This document shows positions 9,429-18,545 of a stretch of DNA of 47,243 nt, piece by piece. The position numbers were made by a program, and so were the translations under genes. How positions within the stretch are numbered: the stretch's first letter is position 1; every line of letters begins with the position of its first letter. This stretch comes from an uncultured Prochlorococcus sp. (GTDB taxonomy: Bacteria; Cyanobacteriota; Cyanobacteriia; PCC-6307; Cyanobiaceae). Location of the stretch: positions 1 to 47,243 of the forward strand of contig CACOIM010000009.1 in the NCBI GenBank assembly GCA_902627325.1, given 5' to 3'. Below the pieces are notes generated by a model. That model was not told where the DNA came from and did no database searches. It saw only the letters and a program-made list of their open reading frames with translations.

Positions 9429-12398
9429 ATGGAGTCTTTAAAAAAACCAACCAACAAAAATATAGAAATAGTGAATGGTGTTGATCCGGCTAATACAAAT
9501 AGGCTATTGATAGAAGAATTATGGGAATCTGTTTTAAGAGTGGAATGCCCACTTGAGCATGCTAATCGTTTAATTAAGTTAAAACATCTAAGTTATATTG
9601 ATACTTCAAAAATTAGTAATCAAAAAACTTTAAAAAATGAAATTGCTGCAATTATTAATTCGATGGATCTCGCTGAATCTATTTCAGCTGCAAGGGCTTT
9701 TTCATTATATTTTCAATTGGTAAATATATTAGAGCAAAGGGTAGAGGAAGATCGATATATAAAGAGTTTTACAAATCAAGATATAGAGTACGCAGAAGAT
9801 AATCTTGATCCTTTCGCACCTCCATTGGCACGACAAAATGCTCCAGTAACTTTTAAAGAATTATTTCATAGATTAAGAAGGTTAAATGTTCCACCAGGCA
9901 GATTAGAGGAATTACTCCAAGAGATGGATATTAGATTAGTGTTCACTGCTCATCCTACAGAAATTGTAAGACATACTATTAGGCATAAACAGCGAAGGGT
10001 CGCAAATTTACTTCAACAGATTCAATCAAAGAAATATTTAACGCAAGAAGAAATTAATTCACTCAAACTACAATTAAAAGAGGAAATTCGTCTTTGGTGG
10101 AGAACAGATGAATTACATCAATTCAAACCATCTGTATTAGATGAAGTTGATTATGCTTTGCATTATTTTCAGCAAATCCTTTTTAATGCAATGCCTCAAC
10201 TGAGAAGAAGAATTTCTTCAGCATTAATTGAAAATTATCCTGATGTACAGATCCCCACACAGTCTTTTTGTACGTTTGGCTCTTGGGTCGGCTCTGATAG
10301 AGATGGTAATCCTTCAGTTACACCAGAAATTACTTGGAAGACTGCCTGTTATCAAAGGCAATTAATGTTGGAAAGATATATTACGGCGATTTCAAATCTA
10401 AGAGATCAATTGAGTGTATCAATGCAATGGAGTCAAGTGAGTCCGTCTCTTTTAGAATCGTTAGAAACTGATCGAGTAAAGTTTCCTGAGATATATGAGA
10501 TGAGGGCTACTAGGTATAGATCTGAGCCTTACAGACTAAAGTTAAGTTATATGTTGGAAAAATTACGATTAACACAGGAGAGAAATGATTTACTTTCTCA
10601 AACAGGTTGGAAAGTTTCTCTAGAGAGTGAATCAGGATCAAAAGATGATGAGTTTAATGATGAGCCTTTCTATAGATCTGTCGATGAATTCACTAATGAT
10701 CTTGAACTGATTAAGAATAGTTTGATTACAACTGATTTAAGTTGTGAACCATTAAATATACTTCTAACTCAGGTACATATTTTTGGCTTTTCTCTAGCAA
10801 GTTTAGATATCCGTCAAGAAAGTACCAGACATAGTGATGCTTTAGAAGAATTAACTAAATATTTAGCATTACCTACTTCATATGAAAATATGTCTGAGGA
10901 AGAAAAAACTTCTTGGCTAATCAATGAATTGAAAACTAAAAGACCTCTTATCCCAAGCAATGAAAATTGGTCACAAAGTACAGAAGAGACATTTGCAGTA
11001 TTTAAGATGGTTAAAAGGCTACAAGAAGAATTTGGGAGCAGGATTTGCCACTCATATGTCATTTCAATGAGCCATAGTGTTTCTGACTTATTAGAAGTTT
11101 TACTTTTAGCAAAAGAGATGGGTCTGATAAATCAAGGATCAAATAAGTCAAATCTTCTGGTTGTCCCTCTTTTTGAAACTGTTGAGGATTTGAAAAGGGC
11201 TCCTACAGTAATGGATAAATTATTTAATTTAGAATTTTATAGATCATATCTCCCAAAAGTTGGTGATAATAACAAGCCATTGCAAGAACTTATGCTTGGC
11301 TATTCTGATAGTAATAAGGATTCAGGATTCTTATCAAGTAACTGGGAAATACATCGAGCACAAATTGCATTACAAAATTTATCAAGTAATAACGGAATAC
11401 TTTTAAGATTATTTCACGGGAGAGGAGGATCTGTAGGTAGAGGAGGTGGACCAGCTTATCAAGCTATTTTGGCACAGCCTAGCGGAACGCTTCTGGGGCG
11501 AATTAAAATTACCGAACAGGGTGAAGTGCTTGCCTCTAAATATAGTTTGCCAGAATTAGCACTTTATAATTTAGAAACTGTGACAACTGCAGTAATACAA
11601 AATAGCTTAGTTAATAATACTCTAGATGCAACTCCCGAATGGGATCAACTTATGAGTAGATTAGCTGATTCTTCAAGAGCCCACTATCGTGCATTAGTTC
11701 ATGAAAATCCAGCATTATTAACATTCTTTCAAGAAGTAACTCCAATAGAGGAAATTAGTAAATTACAAATCTCTAGTAGACCTGCAAGGAGAAAAAAAGG
11801 TAAAAAAGATTTATCTAGTTTAAGAGCAATTCCCTGGGTCTTTGGATGGACTCAAAGTAGATTTTTATTACCAAGCTGGTTTGGCGTTGGTACCGCTTTA
11901 TCTAAAGAATTAAGTTTAGATCCAAAGCAAATAGAATTATTGAGAATGTTACACCAAAGATGGCCTTTTTTTAGGATGCTTATATCCAAAGTTGAAATGA
12001 CTTTATCAAAAGTTGATTTAGAAGTTGCTAAATATTATGTAGATACACTTGGTAGTGTAGAAAACAGTAAATCTTTTAATTCAATATTTGAAATTATTTC
12101 CAAAGAATATGCTCTTACAAAAAATTTAATTCTTAAGATAACGGGTAAAAAACAACTTTTGGAAACGGATAAAGATCTTCGAGCGTCTGTAGAACTTAGA
12201 AATAAGACTATTATCCCACTAGGATTTTTACAAGTTTCATTATTAAAAAGATTAAGGGACCAAAAAAGACAACCTCCCATAAGTGAATTTTTAAATGAGA
12301 AGTCTGATTCAAAAAGAACTTATAGTAGAAGTGAGCTTCTGAGAGGTGCATTGTTAACAATTAATGGAATAGCAGCTGGCATGAGAAATACAGGATAA
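9429..12398 (+). CDS. ppc: Phosphoenolpyruvate carboxylase
   Basis: A 989-aa enzyme that carboxylates PEP with bicarbonate to oxaloacetate, the main anaplerotic reaction feeding the incomplete TCA cycle of cyanobacteria. Catalytic landmarks are all present: [13 protein letters not shown] with the catalytic His near residue 175, [46 protein letters not shown], the glycine-rich loop [16 protein letters not shown] at about 661-676, [27 protein letters not shown] and the C-terminal MRNTG. It is about 100 residues longer than the E. coli enzyme, as is usual in cyanobacteria. The downstream GNAT-like gene follows after 3 bp. Confidence 0.98.
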   Translation: MESLKKPTNKNIEIVNGVDPANTNRLLIEELWESVLRVECPLEHANRLIKLKHLSYIDTSKISNQKTLKNEIAAIINSMDLAESISAARAFSLYFQLVNILEQRVEEDRYIKSFTNQDIEYAEDNLDPFAPPLARQNAPVTFKELFHRLRRLNVPPGRLEELLQEMDIRLVFTAHPTEIVRHTIRHKQRRVANLLQQIQSKKYLTQEEINSLKLQLKEEIRLWWRTDELHQFKPSVLDEVDYALHYFQQILFNAMPQLRRRISSALIENYPDVQIPTQSFCTFGSWVGSDRDGNPSVTPEITWKTACYQRQLMLERYITAISNLRDQLSVSMQWSQVSPSLLESLETDRVKFPEIYEMRATRYRSEPYRLKLSYMLEKLRLTQERNDLLSQTGWKVSLESESGSKDDEFNDEPFYRSVDEFTNDLELIKNSLITTDLSCEPLNILLTQVHIFGFSLASLDIRQESTRHSDALEELTKYLALPTSYENMSEEEKTSWLINELKTKRPLIPSNENWSQSTEETFAVFKMVKRLQEEFGSRICHSYVISMSHSVSDLLEVLLLAKEMGLINQGSNKSNLLVVPLFETVEDLKRAPTVMDKLFNLEFYRSYLPKVGDNNKPLQELMLGYSDSNKDSGFLSSNWEIHRAQIALQNLSSNNGILLRLFHGRGGSVGRGGGPAYQAILAQPSGTLLGRIKITEQGEVLASKYSLPELALYNLETVTTAVIQNSLVNNTLDATPEWDQLMSRLADSSRAHYRALVHENPALLTFFQEVTPIEEISKLQISSRPARRKKGKKDLSSLRAIPWVFGWTQSRFLLPSWFGVGTALSKELSLDPKQIELLRMLHQRWPFFRMLISKVEMTLSKVDLEVAKYYVDTLGSVENSKSFNSIFEIISKEYALTKNLILKITGKKQLLETDKDLRASVELRNKTIIPLGFLQVSLLKRLRDQKRQPPISEFLNEKSDSKRTYSRSELLRGALLTINGIAAGMRNTG

Positions 12399-12401
12399 TC
12401 A

Positions 12402-12848
12402 TTGCAATATTTTTCAAATAAAAAGTTAAATTTACCTGATGGTTTTTTTATAAACTCCACAGAAATCCCTCCTGCTAGATTAGTTAATAATTTGCTTATT
12501 AGTTCTGGCAGTGACTTTTTTTCAAATGAAAAATTATATCAGGCGATAAAAAATAGTAATTTCTTTTTTGCTATACAGAATGAATCTAAAAGGCAAGTAT
12601 TTGGATTTGTAAGAGTTACTTCAGACAAAGGTTTAAATGCAAATTTATGGAATTTGTGTGCACAACCTGGCAAAAATCAAAAACTTTTTTATTCGATTAT
12701 ATTAAGTTTGACTTTAGAAAAAATTAACAGAGAAATGCCTGGTTGTAGCATTTCGGTTCAAGCTCCACAGTCTTCTTTCGATAGTTTAAAGAAGATTGGG
12801 TTTGTGCTAGATCCTAATGGGATAAGGGTTATGGGCCTTAAGTTATGA
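12402..12848 (+). CDS. Probable GNAT-family N-acetyltransferase
   Basis: A 148-aa protein starting at TTG 12402, 3 bp after the ppc stop. The length and order of elements fit a single GNAT domain: an N-terminal helix region, a central strand pair around FFFAIQNESKRQVFGFVRVTSDK, a helix after LFYSIILSLTLEK, and a final FDSLKKIGFVLDPNGIRVMGL that resembles the usual GFxxxGxxxM closing segment. The acetyl-CoA loop (Q/RxxGxG/A) is poorly conserved, so activity is uncertain. Substrate unknown. It ends just before the oppositely oriented tRNA-Arg. Confidence 0.55.
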   Translation: MQYFSNKKLNLPDGFFINSTEIPPARLVNNLLISSGSDFFSNEKLYQAIKNSNFFFAIQNESKRQVFGFVRVTSDKGLNANLWNLCAQPGKNQKLFYSIILSLTLEKINREMPGCSISVQAPQSSFDSLKKIGFVLDPNGIRVMGLKL

Positions 12849-12854
12849 ATATAA

Positions 12855-12928
12855 CGAGCATGGAGGGACTTGAACCCCCGACTCTCAGAACCGGAATCTG
12901 ATGCTCTATCCAACTGAGCTACATGCCC
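12855..12928 (-). tRNA. tRNA-Arg (anticodon CCG)
   Basis: A complete 74-nt cloverleaf on the minus strand. Acceptor strands GGGCATG and CATGCTC pair with one G-U, followed by discriminator G. The anticodon stem TCAGA/TCTGA encloses the loop TTCCGGT, giving anticodon CCG (reads CGG). The T arm contains GGTTCAAGTCC. The 3' CCA is not encoded. It lies between the GNAT-like gene and recF. Confidence 0.95.
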
Positions 12929-13004
12929 AAATTTTTCAATTTATATAAGGATAATCATAATTTAAATAAAATAGCTAGTTTAAACAATGTATAGATAAAA
13001 AAAA

Positions 13005-14093
13005 ATTTTTTTAAATCACTTAAAAATTAAAAATTTTCGGAATCATAAAAGTTTTGTTTTAGATTTTGACGGAAGCAGATCAATACTTTTGGGATCTAAT
13101 GGTGTGGGTAAATCTAATCTACTTGAGTCAGTAGAGTTCATCAGTCAACTAAAATCTTTTAGAGCTGTTAATGATAAAGACCTAATAAAGTATGATGAAG
13201 GGCAATCAATAATATCAGCTATAGTTGATTTTAATCATAATATTAAGATTGAAATATCAAGGCAAGGCTCAAAAAAAGTATATTTAAATGATTGCATCTT
13301 AAAAAAACAGAGTCTCGTTAAAAATTATCTAAGAAGTGTTTGCTTTAGTTCAAATGATATAAATATTGTTAGGAGTGAACCGAATTTCAGACGAGTATGG
13401 CTGGATAAAGTTGTTGCTCAACTTGAACCTGTTTATGTTGAGTTATTAGGTCGTTACAGTAAATTATTAAAACAAAGGAGTCATTATTGGCGCTCAAGTA
13501 TATCAAAAGAGTATTCATCTTCAACATTAATTGATAGCTATGATTCGCAACTTGCACTTATTGGAACAAGAATTTTTAGAAGAAGAAAAAGGGCTTTAAT
13601 TAAACTGCAACCTTATATAGAATTCTGGCATAATCACCTTAGTAAATCCAAAGAAAATATTGGAATAAAATTTATTTCTAAATTACAGTCTTTAGATGGA
13701 AATGATGATGAGAGTAAAATAATAGATTTATTTACTGAAAAGTTAATCGCTCAACGTGATTTAGAAGAATTGACTGGCAAATGTTCTGTAGGACCTCATC
13801 GTGATGATATTGAATTTTGTATTAATAATTTTTCTGTTAGGAAATTTGGGTCATCTGGTCAGCAAAGAACATTAACCTTGGCGTTGAAAATGGCTGAACT
13901 TGATTTAGTAAGAAAAACTATAGATGTTAATCCAATATTAATTTTGGATGATGTTCTTGCTGAATTAGATATAGTAAGACAAAATTTATTATTGAATGCT
14001 GTAGGTTCAGAAAGTCAATGCTTAATAAGTGCAACTCATTTAGATAAATTTCATAAAAATTTTGTCGGAGATTCTCAAATTATTTATTTATAA
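13005..14093 (+). CDS. recF: DNA replication/repair protein RecF (probable ATT start)
   Basis: An ABC-type ATPase that loads RecA at gapped DNA with RecO and RecR. Counted from ATT at 13005 it has 362 aa, the normal RecF length. Walker A GSNGVGKS lies at 30-37, the signature SSGQQRTLTLALK near residue 285 and Walker B PILILDDVLAELD near 307-319. The first in-frame ATG/GTG/TTG is TTG 13089, but starting there would remove the conserved N-terminal strand: in-frame codons upstream encode HLKIKNFRNHKSF and DFDGSRSILL, typical RecF N-terminal sequence. An in-frame TAA at 12996-12998 limits the start, so ATT 13005, or a miscounted base in the A9/T7 run there, is most likely. Confidence 0.9.
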   Translation: MFLNHLKIKNFRNHKSFVLDFDGSRSILLGSNGVGKSNLLESVEFISQLKSFRAVNDKDLIKYDEGQSIISAIVDFNHNIKIEISRQGSKKVYLNDCILKKQSLVKNYLRSVCFSSNDINIVRSEPNFRRVWLDKVVAQLEPVYVELLGRYSKLLKQRSHYWRSSISKEYSSSTLIDSYDSQLALIGTRIFRRRKRALIKLQPYIEFWHNHLSKSKENIGIKFISKLQSLDGNDDESKIIDLFTEKLIAQRDLEELTGKCSVGPHRDDIEFCINNFSVRKFGSSGQQRTLTLALKMAELDLVRKTIDVNPILILDDVLAELDIVRQNLLLNAVGSESQCLISATHLDKFHKNFVGDSQIIYL

Positions 14094-14150
14094 GTTTTTA
14101 AATTTACCAATATTTAGCTAATCTATTATTCTGTGAAATATATTTGAATA

Positions 14151-14594
14151 ATGGAAGTTTCAAAACAGGAAAAAAAAATTAATATCAAATCGGAATTTGA
14201 AAGTGATAATTTATGTGATTTCCATGGAAACCATCTTCTTTTGGAGTTATATGGATGTAATAGTGAAAAATTAAATGATGAACTATATCTTCGTTGTCAG
14301 CTAAATAGTGCAGCGAAATTAGCAAAAGCTTCAGTTCTAAATATCGTCAGCAATAAATTTGAACCATATGGGGTGACAGCTATAGCCCTGCTTGCTGAAT
14401 CTCACTTGTCTATTCATACTTGGCCTGAATCACAGTACTCTGCAATCGATATTTTTACATGTGGAAGGAATATGAAGCCAAAATTAGCGAGCCAATTTTT
14501 AATTGAATGTTTAGAAGCCTCAAATTATCTCTTAAAAAGTATTGCTCGAGCTTTCCCATCACAGATTGAAAATCAAATAAGAGAGCCTAAATAG
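14151..14594 (+). CDS. speD: S-adenosylmethionine decarboxylase proenzyme
   Basis: A 147-aa prokaryotic-type AdoMetDC, which supplies decarboxylated AdoMet for spermidine synthesis. The self-cleaving site is visible in LLAESHLSIHTWPE: cleavage between E83 and S84 would turn S84 into the pyruvoyl cofactor. The conserved proton-donor cysteine is C104 in IDIFTCGR. The protein has an N-terminal extension of about 20 charged residues compared with the shortest family members. No speE is nearby. The gene stands alone between recF and the oppositely oriented larE. Confidence 0.94.
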   Translation: MEVSKQEKKINIKSEFESDNLCDFHGNHLLLELYGCNSEKLNDELYLRCQLNSAAKLAKASVLNIVSNKFEPYGVTAIALLAESHLSIHTWPESQYSAIDIFTCGRNMKPKLASQFLIECLEASNYLLKSIARAFPSQIENQIREPK

Positions 14595-14598
14595 ATTC

Positions 14599-15423
14599 TT
14601 ATCTATTAAGTTTTCCACTTATTAAACCCTCTAAATCAAGACTTACACTTTTAAATCCTATCTCAAAAAAAAAGTTAAGTAATTCTTCTCTGTCGTAATT
14701 TTTTATAAAGCTTTGAATTTGATCAGAGGGAATTTCTATCCTTGCTGATGTTCCTTGGCATCTCACACGCACATCTTTTATTCCAATTTTTCTAATATAT
14801 TCTTCAGCTTTTTCGATCATTTTTAAGCGAGAATCTGTAATTTCATAGCCATATGGAAATCTAGAAGATAAACAAGGTTGTGCAGGTTTATCCCACCAAG
14901 GTAAACCAAGAGATTTTGAGATGTCTCTAATATCTTTTTTGGAGAATTTAAATAAAGCCAAAGGGGATATGACCCCTGCTTCTTGGGAAGCTTTGATCCC
15001 AGGTCTGAAATCGCCTAAGTCATCAAAATTTACACCATCAATAACATTTTGATAATTTAACTTTTTAGATAAGAAAGTTGTATGTTTATGTAATTCTTTT
15101 TTGCAGGCAAAACATCTATCTTTTGGGTTTTGGCTGTAAGATTTATCTTCTAATTCAAAAGTATTAATTTCTAAATGTTTAATTCCAATCCATTTTGCCT
15201 GTGATCTTGCCTCATTGAGAAGTTGTGAGGCTAGTGCAGGCGATACACCAGTAATTGCCACTGAATTTTTACCAAGCTGCTCATAAGCGATAGCAGCTAT
15301 CAAAGCACTGTCTACTCCTCCTGAATATGCTATACATGTACTTTTAAGTTTAAGGAGAAACTCTCTTAGATGATTAAGCTTAAGAATTTGTTTCTCAGAA
15401 ATAAAATCCAGCTGTTTAAACAT
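14599..15423 (-). CDS. larE: LarE-family ATP-dependent sulfur transferase (PP-loop)
   Basis: A 274-aa PP-loop ATPase. LarE proteins add sulfur to the nickel-pincer cofactor precursor of lactate racemase and related enzymes. The adenylation loop SGGVDS is at 34-39. Cysteines C104 and C107 (DRCFACKKEL) and C184 (QPCLSSRFPYG) are the visible candidates for sulfur donation or Fe-S binding; the last lies in the region where the sacrificial cysteine is found in studied LarE proteins. No larA, larB or larC is in the window, so the cofactor and client enzyme here are unknown, and the cyanobacterial protein may serve another thiolation. It is convergent with speD (4 bp apart) and divergent from the adenosyltransferase gene. 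Confidence 0.85.
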   Translation of the reverse strand: MFKQLDFISEKQILKLNHLREFLLKLKSTCIAYSGGVDSALIAAIAYEQLGKNSVAITGVSPALASQLLNEARSQAKWIGIKHLEINTFELEDKSYSQNPKDRCFACKKELHKHTTFLSKKLNYQNVIDGVNFDDLGDFRPGIKASQEAGVISPLALFKFSKKDIRDISKSLGLPWWDKPAQPCLSSRFPYGYEITDSRLKMIEKAEEYIRKIGIKDVRVRCQGTSARIEIPSDQIQSFIKNYDREELLNFFFEIGFKSVSLDLEGLISGKLNR

Positions 15424-15525
15424 GCTTAGGAAAGTTTTTGGTTGGTTAGTTTTAAATTTATTATTAAATTTTAAATAACTTCTTTTACTATAACCTAAAT
15501 TAAAAAAAACATATCTTAATTTTTA

Positions 15526-16683
15526 TTGTCAAATTCAAGTCAAAATTCAGGAATTGGTATCGTTACTGCAACTGGTAGCCAAGAAAGGTCCAAAGGACAA
15601 TTTCATGTTTATGATGGGGAAGGTAAAGGTAAAAGTCAGGCTGCCCTAGGCGTGGTCCTTCGAACTATTGGTCTGGGAATATGCGAGAAAAAGCAAACAA
15701 GAGTATTGCTACTTAGATTTCTTAAAGGGCCTGGTCGAGATTATGCTGAAGATGCGGCAATTGATGCATTGCAGAGAGGATTCCCTCATCTAATAGATCA
15801 TGTGAGAACTGGTAGGTCAGAATTTTTTAGTGAGAAAGAGGTGACAAAATTTGATAAAGATGAAGCTGAGAGGGGATGGAATATTGCAAAGGGAGCTATT
15901 GCAAGTTCTCTTTATTCAGTCTTAGTTCTAGATGAATTAAATCCTGTCCTTGATCTTGGGATGCTAAATATAGATGATGTTGTGAGGACTATTGAATCTA
16001 GACCTAATGGATTAGAGATTATTGTGACTGGTAGAGCTGCACCTTCTTCATTAATAAGTATTTCTCAACTTCACTCTGAGATGAGGCCACGTGCGAAAGT
16101 AGAGAATATTAATTTGGTAGATAACTTAAATATTGGAGGAATAGAAGTATACACAGGTGAAGGGAAGGGAAAGTCTACTAGTGCTCTAGGCAAGGCTTTG
16201 CAAGCCATAGGTAAAGGTATTTCTCAAGATAAAAGCCATAGGGTTTTGATCTTACAATGGTTGAAAGGCGGTTCTGGATATACCGAGGATGCTGCTATCG
16301 AAGCCTTAAGAGAGAGTTACCCCCATTTAGTAGATCATCTAAGGTCTGGAAGAGATGCAATAGTCTGGAGGGGTCAGCAGCAGCCTATAGACTATGTAGA
16401 AGCTGAGAGGGCATGGGAAATAGCTAAAGCAGCTATCCTAAGTGGAATTTATAAGACAATAATCCTAGATGAAATAAACCCAACTGTTGATTTAGAATTA
16501 TTACCAGTGGAATCTATTCATCAAACACTTTTAAAAAAACCTTCAGAAACAGAGGTGATATTAACCGGAAGATGCAAAAATGAGCCATCTTATTTTCAGC
16601 TAGCTAATGTTTATTCTGAGATGGTTTGCCACAAGCATTATGCAAATGTTGGAGTGGATCTAAAAAAAGGTGTTGACTATTAG
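15526..16683 (+). CDS. Two-domain CobO/BtuR-type corrinoid adenosyltransferase
   Basis: A 385-aa protein made of two tandem CobO-like P-loop domains. The first P-loop GEGKGKSQ is at 31-38 and the second GEGKGKST at about 211-218. Each is followed by parallel signatures: LLLRFLKGPG versus LILQWLKGG, YAEDAAIDAL versus YTEDAAIEAL, and VLDELNPVLDL versus ILDEINPTVDL. CobO/BtuR enzymes transfer adenosyl from ATP to cob(I)alamin precursors, usually as about 180-aa single-domain subunits, so this is an internal duplication. The second copy keeps a C-terminal SEMVCHKHYANVGVD resembling the usual closing segment; the first loses it, so the halves may have diverged. The start is TTG 15526. The last 4 bp overlap the convergent moeB. 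Confidence 0.85.
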   Translation: MSNSSQNSGIGIVTATGSQERSKGQFHVYDGEGKGKSQAALGVVLRTIGLGICEKKQTRVLLLRFLKGPGRDYAEDAAIDALQRGFPHLIDHVRTGRSEFFSEKEVTKFDKDEAERGWNIAKGAIASSLYSVLVLDELNPVLDLGMLNIDDVVRTIESRPNGLEIIVTGRAAPSSLISISQLHSEMRPRAKVENINLVDNLNIGGIEVYTGEGKGKSTSALGKALQAIGKGISQDKSHRVLILQWLKGGSGYTEDAAIEALRESYPHLVDHLRSGRDAIVWRGQQQPIDYVEAERAWEIAKAAILSGIYKTIILDEINPTVDLELLPVESIHQTLLKKPSETEVILTGRCKNEPSYFQLANVYSEMVCHKHYANVGVDLKKGVDY

Positions 16684-17825
16684 GTAAGGTTGTTTACATA
16701 ACCTACTTTTTCAATACCTCCTTCAATGGAAACCGTATCAATTCTTTCTTGAAATAATAATTTTGATGCAGTTTCTGATCTAATTCCTCTTTGACATAAT
16801 GTATAAATTTTTTTACCAGCTGATTTATTTTTAATAAATTCCAATGATTTTTTTTCTTTAATCAAACTTAATGGAAGAGATATAGAGCCTTTAATTGAGA
16901 ACTTTTCAAATTCGTCTTTTTCTCTTACATCAAAAATAATTATTTCATTTAAATTTGATTGATATATTTTTTGAAACTCAATGTGGCTTATAGTTGCAAC
17001 GTTTTCACAATATATTTCAGATTCATAATCTTTTTTATTTTCTATGAGGTCATTAATTTTTGGTGTTTGTTGAGATACTGATAGATTTAATTTTTTCATA
17101 TTATTTTCCAAAAGATTATAAATTAAAATTTTCCCATCAAGAACTTTTCCTTTTTTGATTATTATTTTTATTATCTCATTAGCTTGTAATATTCCAATAA
17201 TGCCTGGTGATACTCCAATAACACCATTATCAGCGCAGCTTGGAATAAAACCTTTTTCAGGCGGCTTTGGTAATAAATCTCGAAAATTTGGACTATTTTT
17301 TTTTAAATTAAACACGCTGACTTGACCTTCAAATCCTTGGACTGAGCCATATATAAGAGGTTTATTTAGAATTACACATGCATCATTTATCAGATATCTT
17401 GTACCAAAATTGTCTGAACAGTCGCAAACAATATCAAATTTTTTTAATGTTTCCAATGCATTTTTACTGGTTATTCTTTCAGTAAAAGTTTTTACTACGC
17501 AATGAGGGTTTAGTTCTTTAATTCGTCTTTCAGCAGAATCTGTTTTATACTTTCCTATCTCATAATTATTATGAATTACTTGTCTTTGCAAGTTGGAGAT
17601 TTCAACTTTATCATTATCGGCAATTCCAATTTTTCCTATCCCTGCAGCAGCAATATACATAATAGCTGAGGATCCAAGACCTCCCGCTCCAATAAATATA
17701 ACAGAACTTTTTTTTAACCTTATTTGACTTTCCTCTCCAAATTCTTTTAGTGAAAGGTGCCTTTTATATCTTTCTCTCTCCTCATTATTTAAGATTTCTT
17801 TATTATTATTTTTCGACAAATTCAT
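16680..17825 (-). CDS. moeB: MoeB/ThiF-type adenylyltransferase fused to rhodanese
   Basis: A 381-aa E1-like enzyme (MoeZ/MoeBR layout) that adenylates the C-terminal glycine of a ubiquitin-like sulfur carrier such as MoaD or ThiS. The nucleotide loop GAGGLGS is at 46-52, followed by DNDKVEISNLQRQ and CDCSDNFGTRYLIND. The acceptor-cysteine region reads FIPSCADNGVIGVSPG. One of the Cys pairs that bind zinc in E. coli MoeB is missing (LLPKPPEKG), as in other MoeZ-type proteins I recall. A C-terminal rhodanese domain follows, with its persulfide cysteine C344 in LCQRGIRS. The fusion would allow adenylation and sulfuration by one protein. No other molybdopterin or thiamine gene is adjacent. Confidence 0.88.
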   Translation of the reverse strand: MNLSKNNNKEILNNEERERYKRHLSLKEFGEESQIRLKKSSVIFIGAGGLGSSAIMYIAAAGIGKIGIADNDKVEISNLQRQVIHNNYEIGKYKTDSAERRIKELNPHCVVKTFTERITSKNALETLKKFDIVCDCSDNFGTRYLINDACVILNKPLIYGSVQGFEGQVSVFNLKKNSPNFRDLLPKPPEKGFIPSCADNGVIGVSPGIIGILQANEIIKIIIKKGKVLDGKILIYNLLENNMKKLNLSVSQQTPKINDLIENKKDYESEIYCENVATISHIEFQKIYQSNLNEIIIFDVREKDEFEKFSIKGSISLPLSLIKEKKSLEFIKNKSAGKKIYTLCQRGIRSETASKLLFQERIDTVSIEGGIEKVGYVNNLT

Positions 17826-18173
17826 TATTAATTTTTAATTAACATAATTATTCTATTGCATTTTTGAATTCAAGCTAAGAAAATAGCACTATTGAGTAAG
17901 CTTATCTATAAATTCTTAGTAAATTTTGAGTAAATTGCTTTATTGAAAGAAATATATTTTTTTTATAGCAATTCTTATATTTATTATGAAAAGGTGATCG
18001 AAATGTGAAGTTTTTGTAAATCCTTTTTCTTAGCGAAATTCCTGAAAAGTCAATCAGGCATTGAGATTTAGCTTAAATCAAATGTTTCGGTTCGGAATTA
18101 TCTACAACAAATAGGTAGTCAACAGTCAAATTTTCCGATACTGTCTGGTTCATATAACGTGATTACTGAATTC
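17826..18173. other. 348-bp gap: divergent moeB/CAAD intergenic region
   Basis: No open reading frame of note on either strand. It must hold the divergent promoters of moeB and the CAAD gene. A 5-bp hairpin, CCTGA (18041-18045) with TCAGG (18054-18058) around an 8-base loop, lies within the likely leader of the CAAD gene. TCGGAA and TTCCGA further downstream could pair over about 45 bases. No known cyanobacterial small RNA signature was recognised. Confidence 0.4.
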
Positions 18174-18539
18174 ATGAGTGATAACACTCCTGAGTCAAAT
18201 CAAGACTCTGCCACCGATACTAATTCTGAAACAAAAAGCATTTCAGATAAATATTCCGATGTTATGGGAAAAGTCAACGAGACTATAGGAAACGTTGATT
18301 GGACTCAAATGGGTAAGTATGGTAAAGCAGCAGGAATTATTGCTGTTGTTGTAATAGCTCAAATAATAATCAAGGTTATTATTGATACTATTAATTTTTT
18401 CCCGATATTACCTGGTCTTCTTGAACTCTTAGGAGTAATTGTAGTTGGACAATGGAGTTGGCAAAATCTTCGAACTAGTGAAAACAGAGAGGCTGTTTTG
18501 GATAAATTGCAAAGTATTAAAAAAACATACTTAGGATGA
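18174..18539 (+). CDS. CAAD/CURT1-type thylakoid membrane protein
   Basis: A 121-aa protein with an acidic, Ser/Thr/Asn-rich N-terminus (about 1-35), an amphipathic stretch, and two membrane segments around AAGIIAVVVIAQIIIKVII and FPILPGLLELLGVIVVGQW, then a short basic amphipathic tail (REAVLDKLQSIKKTYLG). This is the layout of CURT1/CAAD proteins, which oligomerise at highly curved thylakoid margins. I chose ATG 18174; an upstream GTG 18159 in frame would add only five residues. It has a long upstream leader and is convergent with the fructosamine-kinase gene, 6 bp away. Confidence 0.78.
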   Translation: MSDNTPESNQDSATDTNSETKSISDKYSDVMGKVNETIGNVDWTQMGKYGKAAGIIAVVVIAQIIIKVIIDTINFFPILPGLLELLGVIVVGQWSWQNLRTSENREAVLDKLQSIKKTYLG

Positions 18540-18545
18540 ATCTTT

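Noticed and set aside
13089-14093. recF starting at TTG 13089
   Set aside because: It would drop the conserved N-terminal strand encoded in frame just upstream and leave the P-loop at the very start of the protein.
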